DNA from: Gaiellasilicea sp963850995
GTDB taxonomy: Bacteria > Actinomycetota > Thermoleophilia > Gaiellales > Gaiellaceae
DNA: 64,000 nucleotides
Reading direction: 5' to 3'
Assembly: GCA_963850995.1 (NCBI GenBank)
Contig: CAWKNQ010000014.1
Location: 124,001-188,000, forward strand
Below the pieces are notes generated by a model. The model was not told where the DNA came from, did no database searches, and saw nothing but the letters and a program-made list of their open reading frames with translations. Made by a program: the position numbers and the translations under genes. Below, in pieces: positions 40,702 through 49,506 of this stretch (positions within the stretch are counted from its first letter, which is position 1; every line of letters starts with the position of its first letter).

Positions 40702-40845
40702 TGATCGGTAAAGGCGCGCTCGTGGGGCGATCCAGACCAAGCTGGGGGCCGCACTCGGCCGGCCAAGGCTGGTTGCCTTGGCAAGGTCGAGGGTGGCTCC
40801 GCTCCGTGTCTGGGTCGTCATTCGCGAGGCGGTAATTGCCGATCA
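40702..40845 (+). repeat. Nested palindromic element, family A copy 2
   Basis: A 144-bp element with the same plan as 11967-12136. Outer TGATCGG (40702-40708)/CCGATCA (40839-40845); GATCCAGAC/GTCTGGGTC (40729-40737/40808-40816); GGGGCC/GGCTCC (40745-40750/40795-40800); CTCG/CGAG (40754-40757/40788-40791); apical CCAAGGC-TGGTT-GCCTTGG (40763-40781) followed by CAAGG. Shared with copy 1: CAGACCAAGC, the TGG-Y-Y apical loop, the trailing CAAGG and the CTCG/CGAG pairing, while stems differ by compensated changes. It lies between two minus-strand genes. Confidence 0.72.
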
Positions 40846-40901
40846 TCATATGCCCCTGCGGCGACGGCGGACTCCGACACCTGAGACCGGGAGGCCGCGT
40901 A

Positions 40902-41984
40902 TCACGCGCGCTCCCCGTGAGCGGTACGCGCGAACGCCGGAAGCTGGAGCTTGCGCCGGTACGCGCCCGGCGGGACGCCCGTGATCCGCTTGAACAGCCG
41001 GCGGAAGGAGGCTGGATCCTCGTACCCGACGGCGTAGCTGATCGCGTCGACGGGCTCGGAGGTCCGTTCGAGCCGCCGTTTCGCCTCCTCGACACGTACG
41101 CGCTGGACGTAGGCGATCGGCGCGTAGCCGGTCGCCCGCGCGAAGCGGCGCTTGAACGTCCGCTCCGGCAACCCGGACCGCTCGACCAGCTCGGTGACCG
41201 GCGCCGCGACCGCGTAGCCCGTCCGCAGCCACTCCTGCGCCGCCAGCACGATCGCGTCGCCGTGGTCCGTCGGCGCGTCGAACGGCACGTACGGCGCCTG
41301 GCCGTCCGTGTGCCACTGCAAGGCCATGAACTTCGCCAGCGCCTGCGCGGCGGTGGGGCCGACGTGGCGCGCGACGAGGTAGAGAGCGAGGTCGTGCCAG
41401 GACGCGGACGCGCCGGCGCTCACGAGCTCCTCGCGCTCGCCCGTTGCGACGAGCGTCTCTTCGAGGCGGAGCCGGACGTCGGGAAAGTTCTTCCGGAAGG
41501 TCCTGGCGTACGCCGGGTGGATCGTGGTCTCCCTGCCGGAGAGGAGGCCCGTCTCGGCGATCAGCAGAGCGCCGGAGCAGGCCGAGCAGACGAGCGCTCC
41601 TTCCCCGTGCACGCGCTGGAGCCAGGCGACCAGGTCGGGGTAGCGGCCGCGAACCCACGTCCCTTCGGCGACGAGCAACGGGGGGACGATCGCGATGTCC
41701 GTCTTGTCCGCGTCCTCCACCGACCGGTGCACGGACAAGGGGAGCCCGCTTGCGGTCGGCGAGGAGCCCGCGGAGGAGCCGACGAGCTCGACCGTGAACG
41801 GCGCCGTCTTGGGCACCGAGTCGTCGAAGGTGCCGAGCAGCGGGAAGGACGAGAGCGTGTCGAACATGCCGGTGACGCCGCCGATCGTCGCGTCCGGCAG
41901 CACGAGCAGCGAGACCCGTAGGGGCTCGCGACGGTTGCGTCGGGCGTCCTCTGGCACCTCTGGACCTATTTTGACCAGACTCAC
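40902..41984 (-). CDS. GlxA-type transcriptional regulator (DJ-1/PfpI plus AraC HTH)
   Basis: A 360-residue regulator. Residues 20-200 form a class-I glutamine-amidotransferase/DJ-1-like ligand domain (LRVSLLVLPDATIGGVTGMFD, VCSACSGALLIAETGLL with the elbow Cys), followed by two helix-turn-helix units of the AraC family (ERSGLPERTFKRRFARATG and ISYAVGYEDPASFRRLFKRITGVPP). GlxA regulators respond to nitrogen compounds such as arginine or betaines. The GTG start at 41984 is divergent to a methyltransferase gene 69 bp away, its most likely target. Confidence 0.92.
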   Translation of the reverse strand: MSLVKIGPEVPEDARRNRREPLRVSLLVLPDATIGGVTGMFDTLSSFPLLGTFDDSVPKTAPFTVELVGSSAGSSPTASGLPLSVHRSVEDADKTDIAIVPPLLVAEGTWVRGRYPDLVAWLQRVHGEGALVCSACSGALLIAETGLLSGRETTIHPAYARTFRKNFPDVRLRLEETLVATGEREELVSAGASASWHDLALYLVARHVGPTAAQALAKFMALQWHTDGQAPYVPFDAPTDHGDAIVLAAQEWLRTGYAVAAPVTELVERSGLPERTFKRRFARATGYAPIAYVQRVRVEEAKRRLERTSEPVDAISYAVGYEDPASFRRLFKRITGVPPGAYRRKLQLPAFARTAHGERA

Positions 41985-42052
41985 ACTTCCGCTCGCGCGC
42001 TGCAGCGGCGATCGTGATCTGGACGGTTCAAAACCAGGACACGGAGGTCGAA

Positions 42053-43111
42053 ATGGCAGTTGCAGCGAGAACGACAGAAGCGTTCCTCGAGGTTGCCCTC
42101 ACCGATCTGGCCGCCTGCTACGGCGGCGTCATGGTCAGCACCGGGCACAGGCTCGGCCTGTACCGCGAGCTGGCCGGTCAGGGCCCGGTGAGCTCGTACG
42201 AGCTGGCAGCCCGGACGGGCTGCGAGGAGCGCTACGTGCGCGAGTGGCTCAACTCGCAGGTCGCCGGCGGCTACCTCGTCTACCACGAGGAGTCGGAGAC
42301 GTACGAGTTGCCGGCCGAGTACGTGCCGGTGCTCGCGGACGAGGAGAGCCCGGCGTTCCTGGCGTCCACATTCGACATCCCGGCTTCGCTGTGGTTCGAC
42401 CAGGAGCGGCTGCTCGAGGCATTCCGCACCGGGGACGGCATCTCCTGGGGCGAGCACGACGAGCGGCTCTACTGCGGCATCTCCATCTTCTACCGGAACG
42501 CGTATCGGGCGTCGCTCGTCCCGGAGTGGCTTCCGTCGCTCGACGGCGTCGTCGAGAAGCTGGAGCGGGGCGCGCGCGTGGCCGACGTCGGCAGCGGCTA
42601 CGGGCACTCGACCGTGCTGATGGCCTCGGCGTTCGAGCGCTCTCGCTTCGTCGGCTTCGACACGCACGAGGAGTCGCTCGAGGCCGCCCGCGCCAATGCC
42701 CAGGAGGCGGGAGTCTCGGAGCGGGTCGACTTCCAGCGAGGGGACGCCGCGTCGTACGCGGGCTCGGACTACGACCTGATCTGCTTCTTCGACTGCCTCC
42801 ACGACCTGGGCGACCCTGTCGGGGCGGCACGGCGTGCGTACGAGGCGCTCGCCGACGACGGGACAGTGATGGTCGTCGAGCCGTTCGCCGGGGACGCGGT
42901 TCCCGACAATCTCGGCCCGGTCGGGCGTCTGTACTACTCGGGCTCGACGGCGATCTGCGTTCCGCACTCGCGGTCGGAGAAGGTCGGGCTCGCGCTCGGA
43001 GCCCAGGCCGGGCCGACCCGCCTGGCTGACGTCTTCCGCGAGGCGGGGTTCAGCTCGATCCGCCACGCATACGAGTCGCCGTTCAACATCGTCCTCGAGG
43101 TGCGCCGCTGA
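42053..43111 (+). CDS. SAM-dependent methyltransferase with N-terminal winged helix
   Basis: A 352-residue protein of the Rv2258c-like group. The N-terminal dimerisation/winged-helix part (residues 1-90: GLYRELAGQGPVSSYELAARTGCEERYVREWLNSQVAGGYL) precedes a Rossmann methyltransferase with motif I VADVGSGYGHSTVLMA near 170 and acidic loop FVGFDTHEESL. Substrate unknown. The ATG at 42053 follows GGAGGTCGAA. Divergent from the GlxA-type regulator, suggesting regulation by it. Confidence 0.88.
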   Translation: MAVAARTTEAFLEVALTDLAACYGGVMVSTGHRLGLYRELAGQGPVSSYELAARTGCEERYVREWLNSQVAGGYLVYHEESETYELPAEYVPVLADEESPAFLASTFDIPASLWFDQERLLEAFRTGDGISWGEHDERLYCGISIFYRNAYRASLVPEWLPSLDGVVEKLERGARVADVGSGYGHSTVLMASAFERSRFVGFDTHEESLEAARANAQEAGVSERVDFQRGDAASYAGSDYDLICFFDCLHDLGDPVGAARRAYEALADDGTVMVVEPFAGDAVPDNLGPVGRLYYSGSTAICVPHSRSEKVGLALGAQAGPTRLADVFREAGFSSIRHAYESPFNIVLEVRR

Positions 43112-43162
43112 CGGCCCGCCCCGGCTCGCGCGGTCGCCGGTCCGCGCATCCGTTCTAGCATC

Positions 43163-44593
43163 GTGGCCGTGGCCGACCCGATCCTGGACCGCGACGCACT
43201 GGAGGAGTCGCTGCGCCTCGTCGCCGACGAAGCAACGAGGTATCTGGCGCAGCTGGACGGTGCTCCGGTGCGTCCGCCCGGGCCGGGCGAGCCCGCGGAG
43301 CGCCTTGGCGGTGCGCTGCCCGACGACGGCGCAGGCTCGCTGGCGGCCCTCCGGGCGCTGATCGACGCGGCCTCGGAGGGCGCGACCCGCTCGGCCGGCC
43401 CTCGCTTCTTCCACTTCGTGATGGGTGGCGGGACGCCGGCGGCGCTCGCCGCCGACTGGCTGACGAGCGCGCTCGACCAGATCGCCTTCAACTGGGTCAG
43501 CTCCCCGTTCGCCATGCGGCTCGAGCAGATCTCGCTCGACTGGCTCAAGGAGCTGTTCGGGCTCCCCGCCGCGTGGAGCGGCGTCTTCACGAGCGGCGCG
43601 ACGATGGCGAACTTCACCGGCCTCGCGGCCGCGCGGCGCTGGTGGGGCGGGCAGCACGGTGTGGACGTCGAGGAGGCGGGTCTCGGCGGGCTGCCGCCGG
43701 TGCCCGTCCTCGGCAGCGGCTGGGTGCACATCAGTGCGGTCAAGGCGCTCGCGATGCTGGGGATCGGGCGCGCGCAGGTGCGGACGTTCGCAGCGGACGC
43801 GACCGGCCGTCTGGACCGCGTGGCGCTGGAAGAAGCGCTGCGCGGGCTCGACGGCGCACCGGCGATCCTGGTCGCGACCGCCGGCGACGTCAATTCGGGC
43901 GGGTTCGACCCGATCGCCGAGATGGCGGATCTCGCCGAGGAGTACGGCGCGTGGCTCCACGTCGACGGTGCGTTCGGCCTGTTCGCTGCGCTCTCGCCCG
44001 CGTCACGCGACCTCGTGCGCGGCGTGGAGCGGGCTCACTCGGTCGCCGTCGACGGGCACAAGTGGCTCAACGTCCCCTACGACAGCGCGGCGGCCTTCGT
44101 CCACGATCCGGCGCTGCACCGCGACACGTTCGCTGCGTCGGCGGCGTACCTCGGCAGCGACGAGTCCGACCGCCCCGTCTTCAGCGGTCTCGCGCCCGAG
44201 ATGTCTCGGCGAGCCCGCGCGCTGGCCGTCTGGGCGACGCTCCGAGCCTACGGGCGCGACGGCTACCAGGCGATGATCGAGCGTCACATGGAGCTCGCCC
44301 ACCGTCTGGCCGACCAGGTGGATGGCGCGCCCGAGCTGGAGCGGCTGGCCGACGTCGCGCTCAACGTCGTCTGCTTCCGGTACCGCCCCGCCGGGATGTC
44401 CGAGGAGCAGCTGGACGACCTGAATCGCCGCCTCGGCCAGGCCGTGCTCGAGGACGGGCGCGTCTACTTCGGGACCACCGTCTACGCGGGCAAGGTTGCC
44501 TTCCGTCCGGCCATCGTCAACTGGCGTACGGGGCCGGCGGACGTGGACGTGGTCGTCCCGACGGTCCTCGAGCTCGGCGCTGCGCTGCGCTAG
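43163..44593 (+). CDS. PLP-dependent group II decarboxylase
   Basis: A 476-residue decarboxylase-fold enzyme of the glutamate/aromatic-L-amino-acid type: FFHFVMGGGTPAALAADWL, GVFTSGATMANFTGLAAAR, AWLHVDGAFG (Asp for the pyridine nitrogen) and SVAVDGHKWLNVPYDS with the Schiff-base Lys near 299. It could decarboxylate an aromatic amino acid or act as an aminotransferase-like enzyme. TAGCAT lies 6-8 bp before the GTG start, implying a leaderless transcript. The gene follows the methyltransferase by about 50 bp; the two could form one pathway. Confidence 0.88.
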   Translation: MAVADPILDRDALEESLRLVADEATRYLAQLDGAPVRPPGPGEPAERLGGALPDDGAGSLAALRALIDAASEGATRSAGPRFFHFVMGGGTPAALAADWLTSALDQIAFNWVSSPFAMRLEQISLDWLKELFGLPAAWSGVFTSGATMANFTGLAAARRWWGGQHGVDVEEAGLGGLPPVPVLGSGWVHISAVKALAMLGIGRAQVRTFAADATGRLDRVALEEALRGLDGAPAILVATAGDVNSGGFDPIAEMADLAEEYGAWLHVDGAFGLFAALSPASRDLVRGVERAHSVAVDGHKWLNVPYDSAAAFVHDPALHRDTFAASAAYLGSDESDRPVFSGLAPEMSRRARALAVWATLRAYGRDGYQAMIERHMELAHRLADQVDGAPELERLADVALNVVCFRYRPAGMSEEQLDDLNRRLGQAVLEDGRVYFGTTVYAGKVAFRPAIVNWRTGPADVDVVVPTVLELGAALR

Positions 44594-44596
44594 TTC

Positions 44597-45615
44597 ATGC
44601 GAGCTGTCCTCCTCACGCTGCTGGCATCCCTCGCAGTGCTCGCCGGATGCGGGGGCGAGGAGTCGAGACGCGCCTCCCCCGGTCGAGCGCATGGCGCAAG
44701 ACATCGCACGGTCGGGAGCCCAGAGTGTGATCGTCTTCGTCTCGGACGACAGCGAGGAGTACGTCGCCACAGCGGGCACGGACCATCCGACGGGGGCACA
44801 GCGCTTTCGCGTGGGGAGCGTGACGAAGACGTTCACGGCGACGATCGTGCTTCAGCTCGTGGAGGAGGGCGCCCTCGATCTCGGCGACGCGCTTGCCGAC
44901 CACCTGCCGGGCGTGGTTCCGAAGGGAGATGAGATAACGATCCGCCAACTCCTGGGCCACCGCTCCGGCCTCGCAAATATCACGGAGTACCCCGCGTGGT
45001 TGGAGCGGGCAAGCCGGTCGTCGTCGATCCGGCCGATCGACACCCTGCGTTTCGCCGCCAGGCAACCGCTGGTCTTCCCGCCAGGGAGCGACTGGGGATA
45101 CTCGAACACGAACTACATCGCGCTCGGCCTCGTGATCGAGAGGGTGACCGGGCACTCGTATGCGCGGGAGCTCGAGGAGCGGATCCTCCAGCCGCTCGAG
45201 CTCGACGAGACGGAGCTGCCGAAGACGCGGCGCGTGACCGATCTCGACGACAGCGGCGAGAATCCGAACGTCCCGTGGGCTGCGGGCGCCATCGTCTCGA
45301 ACGCCCAGAGATCTCTCCCGCTTCTATTCCGCCCTGCTCTCCGGGCAACTCCTGTCCGGCGAGTCCATCGCGGCGATGAAGCAGACCGGCGATGCCCATC
45401 CAGGTGCGCCCGTTTCCGGGCTCGGGCTTTTCGCGATCGATACGCGTTGTGGACGCTTCTGGGGTCACGACGGCGGCATCCTCGATTATGCGACGCTCGT
45501 CAGCGCCAGCGAGGACGGCGACCGTGTTGCCGTCATCTCGGTCCACGGCGGAACGCCTACGGGCCCACCGCCGGACCTGAGTGAGCTGCTCTGCGAGCCT
45601 GACCCCGGCGAGTAG
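44597..45615 (+). pseudogene. Serine hydrolase of the beta-lactamase/DD-peptidase family, two frameshifts
   Basis: Three consecutive frames encode one lipoprotein enzyme. Frame 1 (from ATG 44597): signal MRAVLLTLLASLAVLAGC with lipobox. Frame 2 (about 44668-45306): DIARSGAQSVIVFV, catalytic SVTK (FRVGSVTKTFTAT), LLGHRSGLANI, YSNTNY. Frame 3 (about 45310-45615): DLSRFYSALLSGQLLSGES, FWGHDGGILDY (the third catalytic motif). Both junctions (near 44666 and 45307) need a single extra base. As written the protein cannot be made; either the gene is decaying or the sequence has indel errors. Confidence 0.82.
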
Positions 45616-45677
45616 CCGGTGCGAGATGGGTAGTTCCACCGATGCGCGTGACAGCGGGGCCGTCGCATACTCATCGC

Positions 45678-46460
45678 ATGTCCGAGATCCGCGTCAACGG
45701 TGTGTCGCTCTACTACGAGGAGCACGGTGACGGCGAGCCGATTCTGTGCATCCACGGGACCGGGAGCTCGTCCGTGCTCTGGCGGGATGCGGCTGCCGAG
45801 CTGGGGAAGCGCGGCCGCGCGATCGTCTACGACCGGCGCGGCTTCTCGCGCAGCGAGCGCCCGGAGCCGTTCGTCACGGACGTGCACATGCAAACGGACG
45901 ACGCCGCGGCGCTGATCGACGCTCTCGCGGCGACGCCGGCGATCGTCATCGCCCGCAGCCACGGCGGCGAGATCGCGGTCGACCTCGCGCTGCGCTACCC
46001 GGAGCGTGTCCGTGCGCTGGCGCTGCTGGAGGGCGGCGGGCTGCTGCTCAGCGAGGCGTTCAGGGGCTGGCTAGCAGGCTTTCACGAGCGGATCTTCGCC
46101 GCGGCCGACGCCGACGCGAGCAGCGTCGGCGAGACGATGCTGCGCGGCGTTCTCGGTGATGCAGGCTGGGAAGCGACGCCCGAGCCCGTGCGGCAGGTCT
46201 TCAAGGCCAACGGCCCGGCGATCGTGGCCGAGGAGCGCGGCGGCCTCCTGGACGTGAGCGCGGAGCAGCTCGCCTCGATCGACAGGCCGACGTTGCTCGT
46301 CGGCGCGAAGGACTCCTCACCGGAGTTCGCGGAGGTGACGAGGCTGATGGCCGAGGCGATGCCGTCCGCCCGGGTGGAATGGGTCGAGGGCGGTCACCTG
46401 ATCAACCCTGCGCACCCGGCCGTGCTCGACTTCGTCGACGAGCGGCTCGGCCGGCGCTAG
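45678..46460 (+). CDS. Alpha/beta hydrolase
   Basis: A 260-residue alpha/beta-fold hydrolase: LCIHGTGSSSVLWRDAA (oxyanion loop), IVYDRRGFSRSERP, nucleophile elbow IARSHGGEIAVDLAL (ARSHG in place of the common G-x-S-x-G), and C-terminal EWVEGGHLINPAHP with the catalytic His. An esterase or chloroperoxidase-like role is possible. ATG 45678 is chosen over an in-frame upstream start lacking homology. Stops tail-to-tail with the glutaminase gene (4-bp overlap). Confidence 0.9.
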   Translation: MSEIRVNGVSLYYEEHGDGEPILCIHGTGSSSVLWRDAAAELGKRGRAIVYDRRGFSRSERPEPFVTDVHMQTDDAAALIDALAATPAIVIARSHGGEIAVDLALRYPERVRALALLEGGGLLLSEAFRGWLAGFHERIFAAADADASSVGETMLRGVLGDAGWEATPEPVRQVFKANGPAIVAEERGGLLDVSAEQLASIDRPTLLVGAKDSSPEFAEVTRLMAEAMPSARVEWVEGGHLINPAHPAVLDFVDERLGRR

Positions 46461-47374
46461 CCTCCAGCCGGCGTCGACGCGAACACGTCGAGGCCGAGCC
46501 TCTGTGAGAGGAACCTCGCGACGAGCTGACCCTTGACGCTGTTGCCGGCGGCGTCGAGCAGCGGGGCGAAGGTTCCCAGCCCGCCCTTCCCCGGGGAGAC
46601 AGTGACGATCCCGCCGCCGATCCCGCTCTTGCCCGGCAGCCCGATGTCGTAGAGCCAGTCGCCGGAGGTCTCGTACAGTCCGGCGGTCGCCATCACGGCG
46701 AGGGTGTAGCGGCAGGTCTCCTCGTCGACGACGCGGTCGCCGGTGAGTGGGTTCACGCCGCCGTCGGCGAGGGTGGCGCCCATCACCGCGAGATCGCGTG
46801 CGCTCACGGCGAGTGAGCTCTGCCGCGTGTACCGGTCGACAGCGTCGGCCGGCTCGCAGTAGATCCGGTCGTAGCTCTGGAGCAGCCGGGCGATGCCCTG
46901 GTTGCGGTGGTTGGTCTCCGATGCGGATGCAAACACCTCGTCGTCCACGGAGAGAGCCCGGCCGGCGAACCGCGACAGCCCTTCCTCGACGAACTGCCAC
47001 CTGGCGTCCGCGGTCGCTCCCGGGACGAGGCTCGTCGTCGCGATCGCGCCCGCATTCACCATCGGGTTCGTCCGCCCGTCCGAGCCGCGCTCGACCGCCG
47101 TCAGCGAGTTGAACGGGAGGCCGGTGGCGTTGGCGCCGATCTTCCGCCGGATCTCGTCCGGGCCGAGCGACTGGCACACCAGCGCGAACACGAACGGCTT
47201 GGCCACGCTCATGATCGCGAACTCGACCTCGGCGTCGCCCGCGGCGCACTCGTCGCCGCTCGTCGCGACCACGCAGATGCCGAAGAGCTCGCGCGGGACG
47301 CGCGCGAGCGCCGGATACACACTCGAGGTCTCGCCCCGATCGTCGGATCCGTAGCGCTCGTGCGCCTCGTCCAC
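46457..47374 (-). CDS. glsA: Glutaminase (serine-dependent beta-lactamase fold)
   Basis: Hydrolyses glutamine to glutamate and ammonia. Visible: FGICVVATSG, catalytic S-x-x-K in IMSVAKPFVF, PFNSLTAVE, NPMVNAGAIATTSLV, and the late LYETSGDWLYDIGLPGKSGIGGGIVTVSPGKGG, which is highly conserved. With GTG 47374 the protein has 305 residues, but the region upstream in the same frame (AELVRAL ahead of VDEAHERYG) also looks like glutaminase, and the only earlier candidate is a CTG at 47431. The N-terminus is therefore uncertain. Confidence 0.93.
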   Translation of the reverse strand: MDEAHERYGSDDRGETSSVYPALARVPRELFGICVVATSGDECAAGDAEVEFAIMSVAKPFVFALVCQSLGPDEIRRKIGANATGLPFNSLTAVERGSDGRTNPMVNAGAIATTSLVPGATADARWQFVEEGLSRFAGRALSVDDEVFASASETNHRNQGIARLLQSYDRIYCEPADAVDRYTRQSSLAVSARDLAVMGATLADGGVNPLTGDRVVDEETCRYTLAVMATAGLYETSGDWLYDIGLPGKSGIGGGIVTVSPGKGGLGTFAPLLDAAGNSVKGQLVARFLSQRLGLDVFASTPAGG

Positions 47375-47435
47375 GAGTGCCCGGACCAGCTCGGCCCGGG
47401 GGAGTTGTCCGGTGGAGACGAAGACGTCCAGGGTG

Positions 47436-48189
47436 TCAGCTCCGCGGCAGGAACGTTAACGCGCTCACGACGCGGCGTGACGCGGGCGCGGGCTGGTCCT
47501 GGCTCGAATAGGGGCGGTTGAGGAGATGCCCGCGGTGGACGAGGGTGGTCGAGCCGCCGCCGTCGAGGTTGATCGCGCTCTCGGCGCCGAGCTCGACCAT
47601 CACCTCGGAGAGCTCGAGCATGGAGAGGCCGCCGTCGACGTTCGAGCGGCGCCCGTCGCACGCGACCGCGATCAGCCACTCGTCCGAGACCCCCAGCGCC
47701 GCACGCGGGTAGCGGCCGTCCGTGATGTCCGAATCGAACTGGCCGGCGCCGGCCGAGAAGCCCTCGCGGTCCTCGTCGCGGTCGAAGACGACCTTCCCGC
47801 CGTCGACGAGCAGCGGCCCGGCCTGCAGGAGGTCGCCTACGGGGCGTCGGCGGGGCAGCGGCCCGCTCGAGCAGGCGCACCGACCCGTCGTCGACCACGA
47901 CCGTGCCGCGCCGTTGCGCATACGGGTCGGCGACGGGCTCGTGCCGCACAGGCTGCCCGTCGATCCACACCTCGCCGAGCGGGCGGTACGGATCGCGCAG
48001 GAAGAAGCCGCCGACGACGCCCTCCTCGACGCCGTTCTCGCTGCACCACACGTCCAGATGCTCGGTTCGGGGGAAGTAGACGACGCGGGCCATTGTCGAC
48101 CGGGCGGGGTAGCGGACCGCGTACACGGTCGTCACCTCTCCGCCGGGAAGCGGCTGCCGCCAGAGGTGGTACTCGATCCCGTCCGCCAT
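47436..48189 (-). pseudogene. Phosphodiester glycosidase (NAGPA-like domain), one frameshift
   Basis: Two frames together encode a NAGPA/DUF2233-type protein. The N-terminal frame from ATG 48189 reads MADGIEYHLWRQPLPGG, VEEGVVGGFFLRDP and TVVVDDGSVRLLERA. After a one-base shift between about 47845 and 47872, the other frame continues DLLQAGPLLVDGGKVVF, WLIAVACDGRR and the diagnostic AINLDGGGSTTLV. This family cleaves sugar phosphodiesters. Broken in this sequence by a single indel; otherwise complete (about 250 residues). Confidence 0.8.
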
Positions 48190-48225
48190 CGGTCGACCCA
48201 GCCTAGAGCGACCAGAGGACCGGTT

Positions 48226-49125
48226 CTAGAGCCGCACGGGCGTGAGCGGCGGCTTGCCGCGCTCGACCGCGAGCAGGTTGTCGACGACGAGCCGCGTCAT
48301 CGCTTCCCGGGTCTGGCGGGTGGCGCTGCCGAGGTGCGGCGTGAGCACGACGTTCGGCAGCTCGAGCAGCTCCGCCGGCACGTGCGGCTCGTCGACGAAG
48401 ACGTCGAGCCCGGCCCGGATCCGTCCCGACACGAGCTCGCCGACAAGAGCCTGCTCGTCGACGATCTCGCCGCGGGCCGTGTTGACGAGACAGGCGCCGT
48501 CGCGGAGCAGCGCCAGGCGACGGGCGTCGAGGAGACCGCGCGTCTCCGGGGTCAGAGGAACGTGGAGGGTGACGATGTCGGACTCGGCGAGGAGCGCGTC
48601 GAGATCGCGGAACTCGGCCAGGTCCGTGTCGACACGGCGGCGCTGCGTGTAGAGGACGCGGAGGTCGAAGCCGCGCGCGCGTTGCGCGACGGCGGCCCCG
48701 ATCCGGCCGAGGCCGACGATGCCGAGGGTCGAGCCCGAGACCTCCTCGGCGAGGCGTCCTTCCGACCAGGAGCCCGACCAGCCACCCGAGCGCACGAGCC
48801 GGTCGCCCTCGACCAGCTGCCGCCTCGCTGCGAGGACGAGTGCGAACGCGAGGTCGGCCGTCGCCTGGTCGAGCACACCCGGGGTGTTCGTCACGGCGAC
48901 CCCGCGCTCGACGCAGGCCGCGGCGCCGACCCGGTCGTAGCCGACGCCGAAGTTCGCCACGACGCGGAGGCTCGGCAGGAGCTCGAGCGGCACCGGCTCG
49001 TTCGCGACGACGAGCCCCTCGACGTCGGGCCGCGGGCGGTCGAGCTCGGCGAGCGGGCGCACCTCGACGTCGTCCAGCTCGTCGAAGGCCGGGCCTGGGT
49101 AGCGGCGCGTGGCGAGCACCTTCAT
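48226..49125 (-). CDS. D-isomer specific 2-hydroxyacid dehydrogenase
   Basis: A 299-residue NAD(P)-dependent dehydrogenase, probably glyoxylate/hydroxypyruvate reductase type. It has the NAD fold LGIVGLGRIGAAVAQRARGFD near 145, NTARGEIVDEQAL with the catalytic Arg, Glu in the DVFVDEPHVP segment and His in LTPHLGSAT. The ATG start overlaps the stop of the upstream YjbR-like gene by 4 bp, indicating an operon. Confidence 0.92.
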   Translation of the reverse strand: MKVLATRRYPGPAFDELDDVEVRPLAELDRPRPDVEGLVVANEPVPLELLPSLRVVANFGVGYDRVGAAACVERGVAVTNTPGVLDQATADLAFALVLAARRQLVEGDRLVRSGGWSGSWSEGRLAEEVSGSTLGIVGLGRIGAAVAQRARGFDLRVLYTQRRRVDTDLAEFRDLDALLAESDIVTLHVPLTPETRGLLDARRLALLRDGACLVNTARGEIVDEQALVGELVSGRIRAGLDVFVDEPHVPAELLELPNVVLTPHLGSATRQTREAMTRLVVDNLLAVERGKPPLTPVRL

Positions 49126-49492
49126 TCGACGCGGCCGTCCAGCTCGGCGACGAGCCGCTTCGGCGCGACGATCCGGTAGCTCTCCTCGATCCAGTCGTGC
49201 ACCAGGTCGAGCGTGACGCCGTCGGCGTCGAGCGGGACGTTGACCCACCCCGAGCGGCCGAGCCCGTAGCCGGTCTTCTCCGCTCCCTCGAGCGAGAGCG
49301 CGTGGCCGTGTGACTCGTCGAGCTTGACCGTCATCATCGCCCGGGCTTCCGGCGCGTCCCGCCCGAGGAAGACGAACACCTTCCGGTTCACCTTGGCGAC
49401 GGACTCGCCCCAGGGGAAGTCCTCCGTGGCGGCGGGAAGCGAGAGGGCGAACGCCCGGGCCTGGTCGCGGCGAGCGGCGATGGCGACGCCAC
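49122..49492 (-). CDS. MmcQ/YjbR-like DNA-binding-fold protein, start unresolved
   Basis: About 120 residues: DQARAFALSLPAATEDFPWGESVAKVNRKVFVFLG followed by MMTVKLDESHGHALSL and GWVNVPLDADGVTLDLVHDWIEESYRIVAPKRL match the YjbR (CyaY-like) fold. In the sequence as given, its frame is joined to the upstream haloperoxidase because of an indel there, and no ATG/GTG/TTG lies in frame at the proper place; a GTG at 49492 is in the neighbouring frame. Function of the family unknown. Confidence 0.72.
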
Positions 49493-49506
49493 GATAGAGC
49501 GGGCGT

